In this document: positions 1 to 11,479 of the stretch, one piece after another
Numbering within the stretch: position 1 is the first letter of the stretch
Layout of the letters: each line of letters begins with the position of its first letter
Assembly (NCBI GenBank): GCA_040954595.2
Contig: CM082597.2
Span: 4,340,001-4,404,000 of the forward strand
DNA length: 64,000 nucleotides
Direction of reading: 5' to 3'
From: Balanoglossus misakiensis
Lineage: Eukaryota > Hemichordata
Position numbers and translations under genes: made by a program
The notes under the pieces: model-generated
Database searches by the model: none
Seen by the model: the letters and a program-made list of their open reading frames with translations, nothing else
What the model was told of the DNA's origin: nothing

Positions 1-840
1 ATATCATGTCGGCTTCAAGCCAAGAAAAGTAGCTAAATAAATGATTGACAGCTGTCGCTCGAAATCGTCGTTGCTAGACAACCAAAGGCAAACATTGAAT
101 GAAAACTGAACGTGCGTACTAACAGGCTAATCGGTTTTGGCGCGTGTGCCGCGCCTGCTGAGTAATTACAAAAACCGCAAAGGCATTCAGAAATGTAAAA
201 TGGACCTCGTTAAACCTCTACAGACATATCAACGAGAACAACAACCACTTGTTTCGCGCCTCGGGCAGCCCCACTCGAATCCAGGCGCGAGCGCGTCAAA
301 TCTTAATGATATTAAGTCACCTTAATCTGCTTGGATAGTAAATACGTCACGGTAAATTACAGACTCGCCCTCTTTTCACTGCTTTTCTATTGCGCGTCAA
401 TCCTTTGCAAATACGACAACCTCGGCTGTATCGATGGCGGGGCAATTCATTATTCAAGGGGGGCCGTGACCTGTCCACCTTCGAACACAGAACACTTGTT
501 GGTGATGTTGAATCTGGGTCGCGCTGTATACAAAAAGTGTATAAACACTCGATGTGAATAAAAGTCCTGCATTGATGCATACAATATTTTAATACAAACT
601 ATAGTGAGGAAGTCTTCATCGTGTATCAGTTCGGATAATATTACCTTGCACGATAAATGCCGCAGAAATATCATAATTGTTTGAACACCTGTATATAACT
701 GCAACCACAAACTAACAACACTATAAAGGAAGTAGCGTTGGCACACTAAGACATCAACGGTATACAGTCACCTATAGTCTTATTTACATATGTCTATATA
801 TGATCAAATGAATGACCATGTGGTGACGTATAATTTTTTA
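1..840. other. Unassigned left edge
   Basis: No gene is recognised here. Short open frames at 137-325 and 331-561 on plus and 450-746 on minus overlap one another, have low-complexity or untypical composition, and match no family I know. A gene running in from the left cannot be excluded. Confidence 0.4.
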
Positions 841-928
841 GCGTGTGACACCCACTGAAAATCTGTGATTGGCTAACTTTTTAATGTTCCATGGCAACAG
901 TGGTAAAATTTGCATACTATAGGTGACC
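841..928 (+). repeat. Dispersed repeat X, copy 1, with X-box-like palindrome
   Basis: This block shares the order GCGTGTG, CCACTGAAAATCTGTGATT, GGCTA, CCATGGNAAC and GGTGACC with a second copy at 48392-48476. The central palindrome at 886-898 (GTTCCATGGCAAC) resembles an RFX-factor X-box lacking one base. It is probably a small mobile element or its remnant; I see no coding capacity. Confidence 0.7.
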
Positions 929-1079
929 AAGTCTATGAGCGCGTAACCAAACCAACTCAGCTCAGTACCAGAAACTCGCTCAAAGCTAGCAAATATACGA
1001 AAAATATTGAGAACTTTTGTAAAGACGAAAAATCACCAATCGACTAGTGGGCTAGTCTACTTCAAAGCCGGACCAGCAG

Positions 1080-1345
1080 AGAAAACATATCTCCACGTCG
1101 TTGCTTCGCGTACCTGCAAACACGCAACCACGCCGCGGCGCGCGTTTGTCCACCGCGCCGACGGCCAGAACCATAGATACGGCCGCGGCCACCGAGTTCA
1201 CAATAGACACGGTACAATCGCTTTGGAAATCTCTGACAGGTACTCTTTTATCGGCGGATTTATAAGTGGGTGCAGGGTGTCCTCGAGCCATTGGCGAGAT
1301 ATCAGCTGCAGGCTGTTGACCCCTGCAACCAGATGCGCATTGCTC
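1080..1345. other. CpG-rich block with open frames, unassigned
   Basis: This interval is visibly richer in CG dinucleotides than its surroundings (for example GCCGCGGCGCGCG around 1132). It carries overlapping open frames on both strands (1007-1360 plus, 1198-1437 minus). It could be a promoter-associated island or an exon of a gene lying to the left. No family motif was recognised, so no product is called. Confidence 0.3.
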
Positions 1346-1904
1346 GACAGTGTCCACTGAGCCGTTCTCACGCCAGCGAAGAAACCGTTCACCGAAGTAT
1401 CACAGGCTTTTCTCCGCGCCAATACAGAGTTCAGCACAAAGAAAGAGTCTCGCTCGTTACGCTTGACTATTTATTTTATTCCTGGTTTAATTCCCCAGGC
1501 GAGGAAATAAAATGAGGTCAACACACCAACAATAGAAAATTCAGAAAAATCTCGAATCTTCAGCGCGTTTCTCCTTTGTCGAGTATTGACACATGCATAA
1601 AGTTCAACCTCTCACAGTATTTTTAGTTCGCCAACAAGAAAGCGAAAATATTATGTAGACCTCTACTGGAGATCAAAAGCTGTGGACAAGCACCTTTTGT
1701 TCGGGAGAAATTTAGTGTTTACGCTAGATCTGTAAGGGCTGTTCTCATCGACGTATGTGTAAACAAACTACATGTACACATTGAAATGGTGCTGTCAACA
1801 CGATTTCCCCACAGTAGCACTTTCTGCCGAAATGTCTATGTGTTTGATGTACCGTTGAGTCCATGTGCTTGTCAGTGCATAGGAGTTTATATTTGAACAT
1901 GACT

Positions 1905-2090
1905 ACTGGAAAGGTAGCGTATATATCTTAATATGTGGTACATGTACCATGTATAAGATATACGGTGCATGTATATATACAATATCGATATATGGTAGAT
2001 ACATGTACATGTATATAACATATTATTAAAAGTATACATCGTATACACAAATATCTGGAATATGGGATATATGGTACATGTACTTGAATA
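1905..2090. repeat. AT-rich low-complexity DNA
   Basis: A run of TA, CATG and GTACATG permutations (TGTACATGTATATA and similar) with many small palindromes. It holds no gene. Confidence 0.7.
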
Positions 2091-2364
2091 TTCAATACGA
2101 TTTGAACTAATTTCAGATTGCATACAGATGCAAAATGTACAACAATGTTTTATTAGTCTAGACTATTGTTATTATTATAAGTTAGAAGTTTTCTGTGCAT
2201 TATTCTGATTGATGCAATGTGTTGCATTGCCTTTCATCATGAGAATTCTAGGAGCACACACAGTGTGCACACAAGTGAACATAACTTGTAATACACGGAT
2301 AATATCATGTTGGTATATACATGATATGTTAAATCATCCAATTGATTTTATATATCTAAAATAA

Positions 2365-2473
2365 CCAACAAACAAACAAACAGACACACACACACACACA
2401 CACACAGACAGACACACAGTCATGCATGCAGAGACAGACAGACAGACAGACAGACAGACTGACTGACTGACAG
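2365..2473. repeat. Compound microsatellite (AACA, CA, CAGA, CTGA)
   Basis: Successive short arrays of AAAC, AC, CAGA and GACT units. The long minus-strand frame across it (2334-2687) is a translation of the repeat and is not counted as a gene. Confidence 0.9.
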
Positions 2474-3331
2474 GGTGATGCACGTACATGTAAACGTATT
2501 CCGAATAAGTTAATGTAGTAAATACTACGTTACGACCCGCAGGCCGTCCAAGCCAAAAATATGCGGATAATAGAGAGGCCAATTTACCTGACCGGGTGGC
2601 TCGTTTTACACCCGAACCGGCGAACAGGCCGCAACAAAAGAAATGATCAAAGCTACAAACTAAACTCGAGCGTGACCAGGTGACCAAACAAAATTCCTAA
2701 GTTCAAAGTGTGTCCGTTTTACGCCAGTGTAAAAAAGACAGCCATGTTTTACCTCAAATGCAGTTCCACCGTGACCCGGAGACGCGCTCCCTCAGGACGA
2801 CTCCCAAATTCCACGCGGCGTCCTCGAAAACATCCACCACGACTTCACCAAGTCCCTTAATTCGGCAGTTTCAATCCTCAGCTACCACAGCAGACAGGCA
2901 AACTCCGTACGGTGGGCTCCAAAAACTCCTCCAAGGCGACGGCACAGCTACCAGACCAGAATCAAAATGAGCCACACGACAACGTGGCACTGGGTGGCTT
3001 TTCAACTAACACCTGGTCACGCTAATATGTTAAATAAAGAAATCAACATAGGTACACCTGGCCACGAAACAAAAACAATAAACTTCATCCAACTATTCGT
3101 GATGGTTCTGTACAGGCCGTATCCGAATTCAGGTTTGACTTCGAAAAGTTGCGTAGTAACATTTCAAATGCTTTAAAAGAGTACTATCGTTCTAGTTAAA
3201 TTATTTCTCTGTTTAAAATATCGCGTAGTATAAGTTTAAATATCCGCTTGATATTATTTAAATCAGAGGAGATCATAAAAGTTCATTTCCTCCCTGTGAT
3301 TTATACATATAGATAGTGAGTCTGAAACTCC
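2474..3331. other. Unassigned DNA with one weak open frame
   Basis: Two overlapping plus-strand frames (2710-2970, and a stop-to-stop frame about 2778-3176) have protein-like stretches. An acceptor-like CCCTCAG occurs near 2812. No domain was recognised and no start or partner exon is convincing. It could be an exon of an unseen gene, a degraded gene or chance. Confidence 0.25.
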
Positions 3332-4693
3332 TTATAATATAATACATAATTTACGACGTCGTAACCTTTCGCCCGTACAGCTAGATCCGTGTGCTTTGAA
3401 AGTTTCGAAGTCGCCAAACGGCTGATGACAATTTGGGCACTCGTACCACCACTGGTCCAACGCCTGGTCGTCGGGATTGTTCAAGTTCACCGTGACGTCA
3501 TCGGCATCGGATAGCAAGACGGTGTTTTCTGGGATGCAGACGGTCATATGTGACAAATAACAGGCGGAGTCGGCGAACGTCGACTGACACGTCGGGCACG
3601 CGTTGAGTTCGAAGTCGCCCAGGTTAACGGTGTTGCCTGCCTCGGCTGCCGCGTAACCCAGTTCTTGGACTTCGTCGGCCGATTCAGCGCTCTCTTCCGC
3701 GGGTGTTTCCCGGTGATGTCCGTGACTGCCTGCGCTGCAGTGCGTCGTATGGAGTGCCAGTTCTTCCATGCAACCGAAGACGCCCTCACATGTCGGGCAG
3801 AGGTAGGATTCCCGGTGGTGGTGGGCCCATGCCGCGTTGTCGGTCGGTTCGCTCTCGTTGCTCGAAGCCTCGAGCTGCGAAGTTTGGTCAACCGGTAGAT
3901 ATTGTTCGTCTGAGAGACAGGTATCCACGTGTACCTGGAGAATTGTTTCGTCCGAGAAATTCAGCATACATATCGGACACGCGTACTGTGTTCCCGCCGC
4001 ATCGCTCTCGGCCTCCTGATCTCGGAGACACATCTCCACGTGACACTGCAACGAGACTTCGTCGGGACATTCCACTTGACACACGGGACACGCGAAGGTG
4101 GGGCCGCTGTCTCTGCGCGCCCGATGCGGTGCCAACGGCAGCGCGTTGCTCGCCAGAAAGGCGGCGTTTCTGGAGAGACAAATTTCCACGTGACTATGCA
4201 AGGCATCCTGGTCGTGAAAATCAGTCGCACACACGGGGCACATGTACTGATGCAGCGACGCCGAATTGTCAGCCGATGGGGTCGACGTCCTTTTGCGGTG
4301 AAATATGGCCGGAAGTTGAAGTTTCCGCCGCGAAGATGGCGTTCTCGTCCCACCGGAAGCTGTTGTCTCGCTTGAGGTCGTCTGCTCCCTTGTGCCACTC
4401 TTAGATTTGTGTAAAGTCGGCGTGTTCACAAGCTCGATTAGCGACTTCGCCAAGTGACTGTCGGGAAGTCGGTCGATGTCTCCACCTCGTACAGAACCCG
4501 TGTTGTCCGTCCTGCAAATGGGGCAAATCAGCATCTCGTCGCCGTTGGCGCGAAGGACGCCGTCCAAACACGTCCTGCAGAAGATGTGGCCACATTTGGG
4601 GAGAACTTTTGGCTCCACAAAGCGGTCCACGCAGATGGAGCACTGTAGGAACTGTTCATCAATGAGCGATTGGTCAATAGTCCCGTTTGCCAT
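3332..4693 (-). CDS. RING E3 ligase with six NEMO-type zinc fingers and a CaaX box
   Basis: A 453-residue single-exon protein. Seen: an N-terminal C3HC4 RING finger (C18 to C60; CSIC, CGHIFC, CPIC), a basic Ser/Thr-rich linker (about 95-145), then six zinc fingers of exact form C-x2-C-x12-H-x3-C at 152-172, 202-222, 239-259, 299-319, 366-386 and 419-439. The tail is RRRK followed by C450-I-I-L. Known: this spacing is that of the ubiquitin-binding zinc finger of NEMO (C397, C400, H413, C417); Rad18-type UBZ fingers are similar. A CaaX ending in Leu usually directs geranylgeranylation, and a preceding basic patch helps membrane binding. Inferred: a membrane-anchored ubiquitin ligase that binds ubiquitin chains through several fingers. 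The ATG lies 37 bases inside an exon opened by a strong acceptor (TTTTTCTCAG, exon from 4730), so the 5' UTR is spliced and the coding region is intronless. The RING resembles those of the genes at 12.0 and 15.6 kb. Exact substrates are unknown. Confidence 0.9.
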   Translation of the reverse strand: MANGTIDQSLIDEQFLQCSICVDRFVEPKVLPKCGHIFCRTCLDGVLRANGDEMLICPICRTDNTGSVRGGDIDRLPDSHLAKSLIELVNTPTLHKSKSGTREQTTSSETTASGGTRTPSSRRKLQLPAIFHRKRTSTPSADNSASLHQYMCPVCATDFHDQDALHSHVEICLSRNAAFLASNALPLAPHRARRDSGPTFACPVCQVECPDEVSLQCHVEMCLRDQEAESDAAGTQYACPICMLNFSDETILQVHVDTCLSDEQYLPVDQTSQLEASSNESEPTDNAAWAHHHRESYLCPTCEGVFGCMEELALHTTHCSAGSHGHHRETPAEESAESADEVQELGYAAAEAGNTVNLGDFELNACPTCQSTFADSACYLSHMTVCIPENTVLLSDADDVTVNLNNPDDQALDQWWYECPNCHQPFGDFETFKAHGSSCTGERLRRRKLCIIL

Positions 4694-4730
4694 TATGAAT
4701 CACCTCGAAGACAGGTGTGCATGAAAATAG

Positions 4731-7090
4731 CTGAGAAAAAGAGAAAATTGTCAATAATTATTTTTTACCGATTCAATGTATCTCTGAGCGAAAAACGATT
4801 ATACGAGTACTTCAATTTTACGTCTGGCGAATTTAGGTTTTATTTTGAAGCCATCGAAAGCAATTTTATGCAATGACGCAAGGAAAGCGAAAACCGGACA
4901 CAGCTAGTGCAAATCTCTATTACTGAGGCGCCGTTAGCTCTGGATACAATAACACGCCTGTCATTTGTAGTATAAACGTATTGTAATATTATTGAATACT
5001 TAAAAAAACTCGATGGCATACCATTAAACTGATAAAAAGTTCAGTGTTCTTTCGAGTGCGGAAGCATGCGTCTGTAGATAATTTCATTTTCAATGTAAAA
5101 GTAAACTTTAAAAGGAAATGACTGACAGTGATGTATTGTGTAAAATATTTTTCAACGCATTTAATATGGCGATTAAGATATTTCAATCGTTGCAACGGGA
5201 TCTCAAGTGGGTGCATCATGGCATAAAACTGAAGTGCCCACACGCCCGAACAATGGAACGCCTGTTCGGTAATCGCTGTAATTTGGGCGTCCCTTTGAAA
5301 TAAGATTCCGTGTCGCGATATAATCTTCTAGTACCCGCGAACAGGCGGCGATTCCTTCACCACAGGGCACTTTTCTCTCTCTCGCACGAAGTGGGTGTCC
5401 TTCACCCTTTCAAAAGGTACTTTGAACCGAATTGCAATGACCTCTCCGCGACCCAAAACCAAAACCGAGAGATTGCAAAATCGTCGTCCATCGAGTCGGG
5501 CCGGACAAAACAAAACAGGGCAGGTTGTAAGGGCTGGTACCTGAAACCCCAACCGACCCAACGTGACGTACATTTAGTTCACCGTTCTGTTTTATCTGTG
5601 GGATTGTCAAACGCGATACCACCTTGATGTCGTTTGCGTTGAACACCTATCAAAACCACCAACAAGGGAGCCGGGACAATGGACTCGATATCGCCGAGAC
5701 CTTGACTTGGGAGTCGCGTTTACATAATTGCCTGGTGCATATTTCAGAGATAAATTCAAACACCACGCCTCAGACTGCTGTCTTTAAAACTATTCTCTAC
5801 ACGGCGTATTCACTCGCTTTTGTTCGATCGGCATTGATATGTATGACTTGGTCGCTGGGCGCTCGTTGTAGCCCCGTTGCAGGTGTGTTACAATATGCGG
5901 CCGCAGTTTACAACGAACGTGCGTGGCACCTACACGACGCAGTTGACAATGACATACAAATATCCCTCCCCGTCAACATAGAAATGTCCTACCTTGATCA
6001 AAAACTGGCGAATGCCAAACCCTGGTGCTCGGCGTTCACGCCCGCCTTGTTCGCTTCGGCACTTGTCCCGTATTGAAGTTAACAACCGCTTTTAAAAATG
6101 AACTACGACAGCGAGGGCCAAAGTTCCGGGGCGTGACGTCACGGGACGGTGCCCAACAACGCCGCCCCCAATAGTCCGCCATTTGTGATTTAAAAAATCG
6201 GTCACCGAAAGACGAAAAGGTAATGTATTCGTTTTGAGTGAGGGCGTGTCATTCCCAAGACGCGAAGAATGACCAAACTCACACGTTTCGCAGATTAGCA
6301 TATAACTTCTATCCGTTACGTAAGAGAATTCCTTTAATTGCCACCTGGTCTATAATGAGGCAGGTTTCTTTGTTTTCAATCTCGGTTGCAACGCAAAGAT
6401 TTCAACACCAGGATTTTCCCCAACGACCTTCTAACTCATTGCCAGTGACTCTCGTAGTGTAAAGCAACCGTTGCATACCGACTACCATGTCTCACAGTTT
6501 CTCGTTGATAGACGTTCAGTATATAGTTTTGAGTAATTCACTGGTATAAAACTCCACTTTATGTAACACACGCGTACGATTACGTGAATCAGTAAAAGAA
6601 ACACTGACGTAATTGTAGAGGTGAAGAATACCGTATGCAGACAAGTTTGTGGTGATCATTATTTTATTTTGAAAATGTCTATACACAGCCTAAAAGTTCC
6701 AGCGAATAAAAAAGACGCCAATAATATCCAAAATGGCCCCGAAAAAAGGAAATAAAAACATTGTTATATAGACTGTCCTATGCAACGTAACCACGAAGTC
6801 TAGATTTATTTTGAGAACGAAAATGGGCCTGTGTTTTCTGATCTCAGGCTGGTGTTATTAAAGGGACTCTCGTAGTGTAATGCACAGCAGACCCTTTGTT
6901 CCCTATAAACAGACCGTACACACAAATAAAAGCTAGGTCTATAGTTTATATATGTATAGAAACATCCACGTTTACAAATATGGGCCTTTAAGCAACACTA
7001 GTCCCCCGTACTAATGCTTTGCATCGTCAGCGTAAAATTGTCTGTCAAAAAGTTCATAAATAAAACGATGGACAGAGGTTTCCGGCTTGT
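4731..7090. other. Intergenic DNA upstream of the RING-CaaX gene
   Basis: No supported gene. Frames of 105 and 150 codons (5310-5627 and 5624-6076, plus) overlap in different phases, match nothing I know and lack splice context. The interval should contain the promoter and 5' UTR exon of the minus-strand gene ending at 3332, but I could not place them. 6500-7090 is AT-rich and holds nothing I can identify. Confidence 0.45.
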
Positions 7091-10000
7091 CTAGTCGCCT
7101 TCTTCATCCGCGACAGCGCCCTCAACAATATCATTAGCATGTTCTTCCTCGGCGTCTGTTTTCTCCGTGGTGGTTTCGTGAGAATCGTCGCTGGTTTTCG
7201 CGGAGGACTTCGTCTCCACTGCTTCGATCACTTCCGTTAGGACGGTGGTGACAGGGTTCTCGTCTGTAACAACTTCCGTCTGCTGTTCCCCGTCTGACAA
7301 TAGAGAGAACCGCGAATGTAACAGTAAATGTAGCAAGAACCGGTAAATGTAACAACGTGGGCGCCATGCCGTGCCATTACATTGTAAGTCAGCGACGTCC
7401 TGTCTACAAGAATTGTTTACAGAAAACTGAAGATGGGCGTTTCAAAATAATTAGAGAGCTCTAAAACTCTTTATTGAAATCCAGAAAATTCCATATAGTT
7501 GTTCATTATTCCACTATGAATGTGCTCTGACTTTAGACGAGATATTTGTTTCTGCCCATATGTGGTGCACTTGCAGGCCAAGTACAATCAAACGCCACGT
7601 GGGGTTCGATCATGACCACTGAACGACCCACATACCGTTTTTCGTCGTCTTTTCGTCTTCCTTTTCTTTTTCAATTTCCAATATTTCATCCAACTCGGGC
7701 ACGCCTCTGGTGATAGCGGAAATTTCCCCAGCTTTCCACGTCGGTATGATTATAGTCACCGGCTCGTCCTCTTCTGTCTCACCCCCTTGTTGCTATAACA
7801 ACGAAAATAACGCTAACTGATTACAGATTAAACTGCACATGTGAGATTTTCCTGTTTATAAACAAACCGTCACCATTGTTTCTGCTGTTCAGTGAGACCC
7901 GACCGACCAGTACAAGTTGTATTAAAGTAAAGTGTTGGAAATATGATAAAAAGTAACAGTGCATTGTTCGCTGTGATATACATTGTAATACAAAGTAACG
8001 AGCACATTGTTTGCAATGATGTACATTGTAATACAAAGTACCAACCACATGGTTTGCAATGATGTACATTGTCATACAAAGTAACAACCACATTGTTTGC
8101 AATTATGTACATTGTACCACAAAGTAACAACCGCATTGTTTGCTATGATGTACATTGTAGCAGTAACACTACACTTGCTCCTACTCAGACTTGCTGGCAA
8201 CTGCATCGTATGAGAACCATACCCGCACGCGCAGGCGGGCCGACCCCGATTACCATGCAAATCTAATTACAAAGTACGGCGCTATGCTTTCCTTACTAAC
8301 CTTTTCCACTAGAATGTATTTTCCGCGTTGTTCGCAACCAATCTCGAACATATATTTACCGGGACCCTCGGGCTGCCGAATAAATGATAATTTAAAAAAA
8401 AATCACGAGGTAATTTTTGTCAGAAATATGTTTTGTGCAAGGTCAGCTCAAGTGATAAAATACGATAAACTGACAGTGTACAGAAGTTTATTGCTTTTCA
8501 ATGTGTGATAGTAACGCATTGCATATGATGCCAAATAATGAGGGCGAACTTAAAATATCAGGTTGTTACAAGACATGGACAGGCCATTTTAGTCATATAT
8601 GGACATATGTAAATCAATGGATACCTTTATCAAACAAGAAATTCACAGGCCAAAACGGTTATGAATCGAAAAGTAAATATCACCTACGTTGTTATCCTTC
8701 ATAAGTCCATGGTATTTGTGATTAGTGTGTATAACTTCCCCCACTCCATCTCGTTTACCGTGGACATATGTGCCGATGTACTTGCTGCCGGTCATTTTAT
8801 AGGTGTACACCCCCTGGCCGTGTTTAAGGTTCTGCAGCCACTCGCCCTCGTACGTGTCGCCGTTTATATAAGTGTAGACCCCGTAACCATGGCGGAGATC
8901 GTCTGCCCAACTACCTGCGATGAAACCGATTTGGAAATTTCATAGATGTAGTATGACATTCATTACAATATTGCAAAATGGATGACATTTTGAAGCGACT
9001 GGTTATAGGACAAGAAGCCTCCTTCAAACAAGAGAACCACAAGCGGAGAGAAGAAATAGTACGCACACACTAACGACAGCCTCTTACCTTCGAAATGTGA
9101 ACCATCGGGATATGTGAATTTACCATGGCCATGTTTCTTGTTATATTTGTATTCCCCTTCGTACCGAGCGCCATTCTTAAAGCGATATACGCCCTAAGGG
9201 ATGGAACAAAATACATGTGACTGCTCAGTACAATAAAATCAGTCCATTCTCTCACCACATCCCATAATAGTAGCACCAGGCATAATCAACAAACAATCAT
9301 ACCCGTATGACGTAACCTAGCCTACCTTTCCATGCCGTTTGCCGTGTTCGTACAAACCATCGTACACGTCACCTTTTGCAAATGTCGCTCGACCTTTCCC
9401 ATGCCGCTCATCCTTGACGTTCCTCTCGCCTTCATACTCCTAGAGGGCGGTAAAACGTGTTTTTAGGGAAGCCACGTGAATATGACACATCAAATGGAGC
9501 ATATACTTGTAGCCATGGTAGCAGATTGTGGCGAAGAAGTACACGGATGACACAGTCTTCTCTCGAATGAACCAATGAACCCATTCAAATACAAACTATT
9601 TACAGCACTACGACCAAAACTTTACCTACAGTGGGACAAAACTGCCAGAGTTTCTCATATTTAAATATAAAGTATTGAAATGCAAAACAAGTATTAAAAT
9701 GCAAATTAAGAGCGAAGGGGGTGGTTATTCTTTTCTCCACAGATTACATTGGTAAGGACAGAGGGCAAGATGTATTAAAGATATCTTGTCGGTAACCGCC
9801 AAATCAGCAACCATGCTATTTGAGTTGAGGTAAAAAATGGAACTTTTCAATGGCCTTTGTCGTTTTTTGGCGGCAAACAGTTTCCAGGTGTCGTTCCATC
9901 CGGGAACTCCATATTAGCATGTGCGTTCGCGGCCATTCCTGCCAGACTAACCACAACTCAAAGTATAGACGTTATATGTACATGTACATATAAACAAACC

Positions 10001-11303
10001 TAAGAAATACAATGCAGTGGTGGGCGTGACATAGGACCACAAGGTTAGCGAGGTCACAGGTTGACCAGCCAATTCATTTAGTGATAACAGAGTCGATAAA
10101 AGTCAACTCTATATACATGTACATGCATTTTACAGCGACTGCTTGCCAACCCTGGCATGTGCACTGTTACACTTACTGATGGAGTATACAGTTTTGACAG
10201 CGACTCGGTGAATGCCATATGGCATAATTCCCCGAATATTACAATATTATGAGGAGCGAAACTGCGAGATCTTAATATGCTAGATTGGGAAACATTTAAC
10301 AGGAGTATTTTGCCAATTTCTCGATCGGTAACGAATAGTGCAAGGGGTCAATTCTTCAGCTTTAAATCAACATGTACACGTCACAGGTAAATATAAACAC
10401 AACCCTATCAAGACAATGTTGTGGGGGCTTGGTGTATAAAGTATAGAGAGCAGTAAGGTCAAAGACTGGGGAGTCAATTGAGTTGGCGATAACACAAAAC
10501 AAAGTCAATAACAGTAACCTGTACAACATTTGACAACCAAGGTATTTAAACTGTAGTACGTGTACTGTTGAGTTTCAAACAAATCGTGTATTATGGCAAC
10601 GACATAGTACTCAATTTTCCTGAAATCACCCCAATTTCGCTAATTTATGGTACATTTTGCATTAAAACGTTGCAATGAAGCGAACCTGATTGATTTCAAG
10701 GAGTCAAGTAGTGTATCCACATTCAGAGGCACGGAAGCCAGTATGTGGTGAAGGTGCCAATTAGAGAACGACATATTAGAAATCCATATTGAATTTTGAT
10801 TGACTAGCACATGTCCGGGTCATTGGTTTACTATCTGTCGAAAAGACACAAAGTATGTCCAAAAAAATCTTAGGAAAGAGAGAGATTCATTTGACCCATA
10901 AACACCAAATGTGTAGTTTAATGAAATGACTGTATTATCCATACCTACGCGGCTTAGCAACCACGAATGACTACACACGTCAAACTTCAAAAATCAGCAC
11001 ACGCTAACAGGCCGTTAATGTCAGTATAACTCAAAAATTACCGAGAAGAATATGGGCACGTGGACACACCTTACATATTTGTTGCCGAAATACACGAGGT
11101 AAACTGTAGCGCCAAGAAAAACACCTGTTTGACGCAAGTGTAACTTTGTCACGTGCTCGCCCCTGACAGCACTGATTGTATAGAACGCTAACTTCAGAGG
11201 GAGACAGCATTGTCTTCTTGTAACAAGAAAGATGGTTTACTCCACTTACCCCTAAATAGCTGACATTCTCTTCCTCTTCTCCAAAATCCGAAAAATCAGA
11301 CAT
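7091..11303 (-). CDS. RSPH1: Radial spoke head protein 1 orthologue (MORN repeats)
   Basis: Axonemal radial spoke head component, needed for motile cilia and sperm tails. Coding exons (minus): 11303-11250, 9439-9326, 9193-9088, 8914-8688, 8372-8301, 7792-7636, 7293-7091. All junctions are GT-AG, phases agree, and the total is 933 bases, giving 310 residues; the human protein has about 309. Seen: an acidic N-terminus ([12 protein letters not shown]), then a run of MORN repeats with the usual GxGxYxxxxGxxYxGxw pattern (for example [15 protein letters not shown] and [15 protein letters not shown]), the conserved block [15 protein letters not shown], the motif VPTWKA in the form [11 protein letters not shown], and an acidic Glu/Thr-rich tail ending EEGD. 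Collinearity with vertebrate RSPH1 extends over the whole length. An X-box-like site lies about 165 bases upstream of the ATG. Intron 5 holds a 43-base minisatellite. The gene lies between two RING genes and has no obvious functional link to them. Confidence 0.95.
7950..8165. repeat. 43-base minisatellite, about five copies
   Basis: The core CATTGTTTGCAATGATGTA recurs at 7962, 8005, 8048, 8091 and 8134, an exact 43-base spacing, each followed by CATTGTAATACAAAGTAACA with a few substitutions. It lies in RSPH1 intron 5 (7793-8300). Confidence 0.92.
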
Positions 11304-11465
11304 TTTTATGATTTGGAGGGAAACTATATACCAGTATCAGAAAATGCAGTAACGTCCACACACACAGGTTCAGTTGGTGTAAGCCGGCAGTTGCCAAGGA
11401 CGCCAAATACCCGTATGTTGAGGTCGATACAGCTGGAGTGCCAGTCTCTCGGACTTTAGACTCTC

Positions 11466-11479
11466 GTTGCCATGACATC
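11466..11479. promoter_or_regulatory. X-box-like RFX site upstream of RSPH1
   Basis: GTTGCCATGACATC matches 12 of 14 positions of the symmetrical X-box consensus GTTGCCATGGCAAC bound by RFX factors, which drive ciliary genes. It sits 163-176 bases upstream of the RSPH1 ATG. Confidence 0.6.

Noticed and set aside
2778-3176. Possible exon with acceptor-like CCCTCAG
   Set aside because: The frame looks protein-like but has no partner exon, donor or family match; left as a weak note, not a gene.
3703-4404. 233-codon plus-strand open frame
   Set aside because: It is antisense to the zinc-finger part of the RING-CaaX gene; its length comes from the GC-rich coding strand and it has no domain.
5624-6076. 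150-codon plus-strand open frame
   Set aside because: No recognisable motif, no splice context and mixed composition; kept only as unassigned intergenic DNA.
7950-8165. Possible CRISPR array
   Set aside because: The 43-base period has no unique spacers; units are repeated end to end, and the site is an intron of an animal gene.
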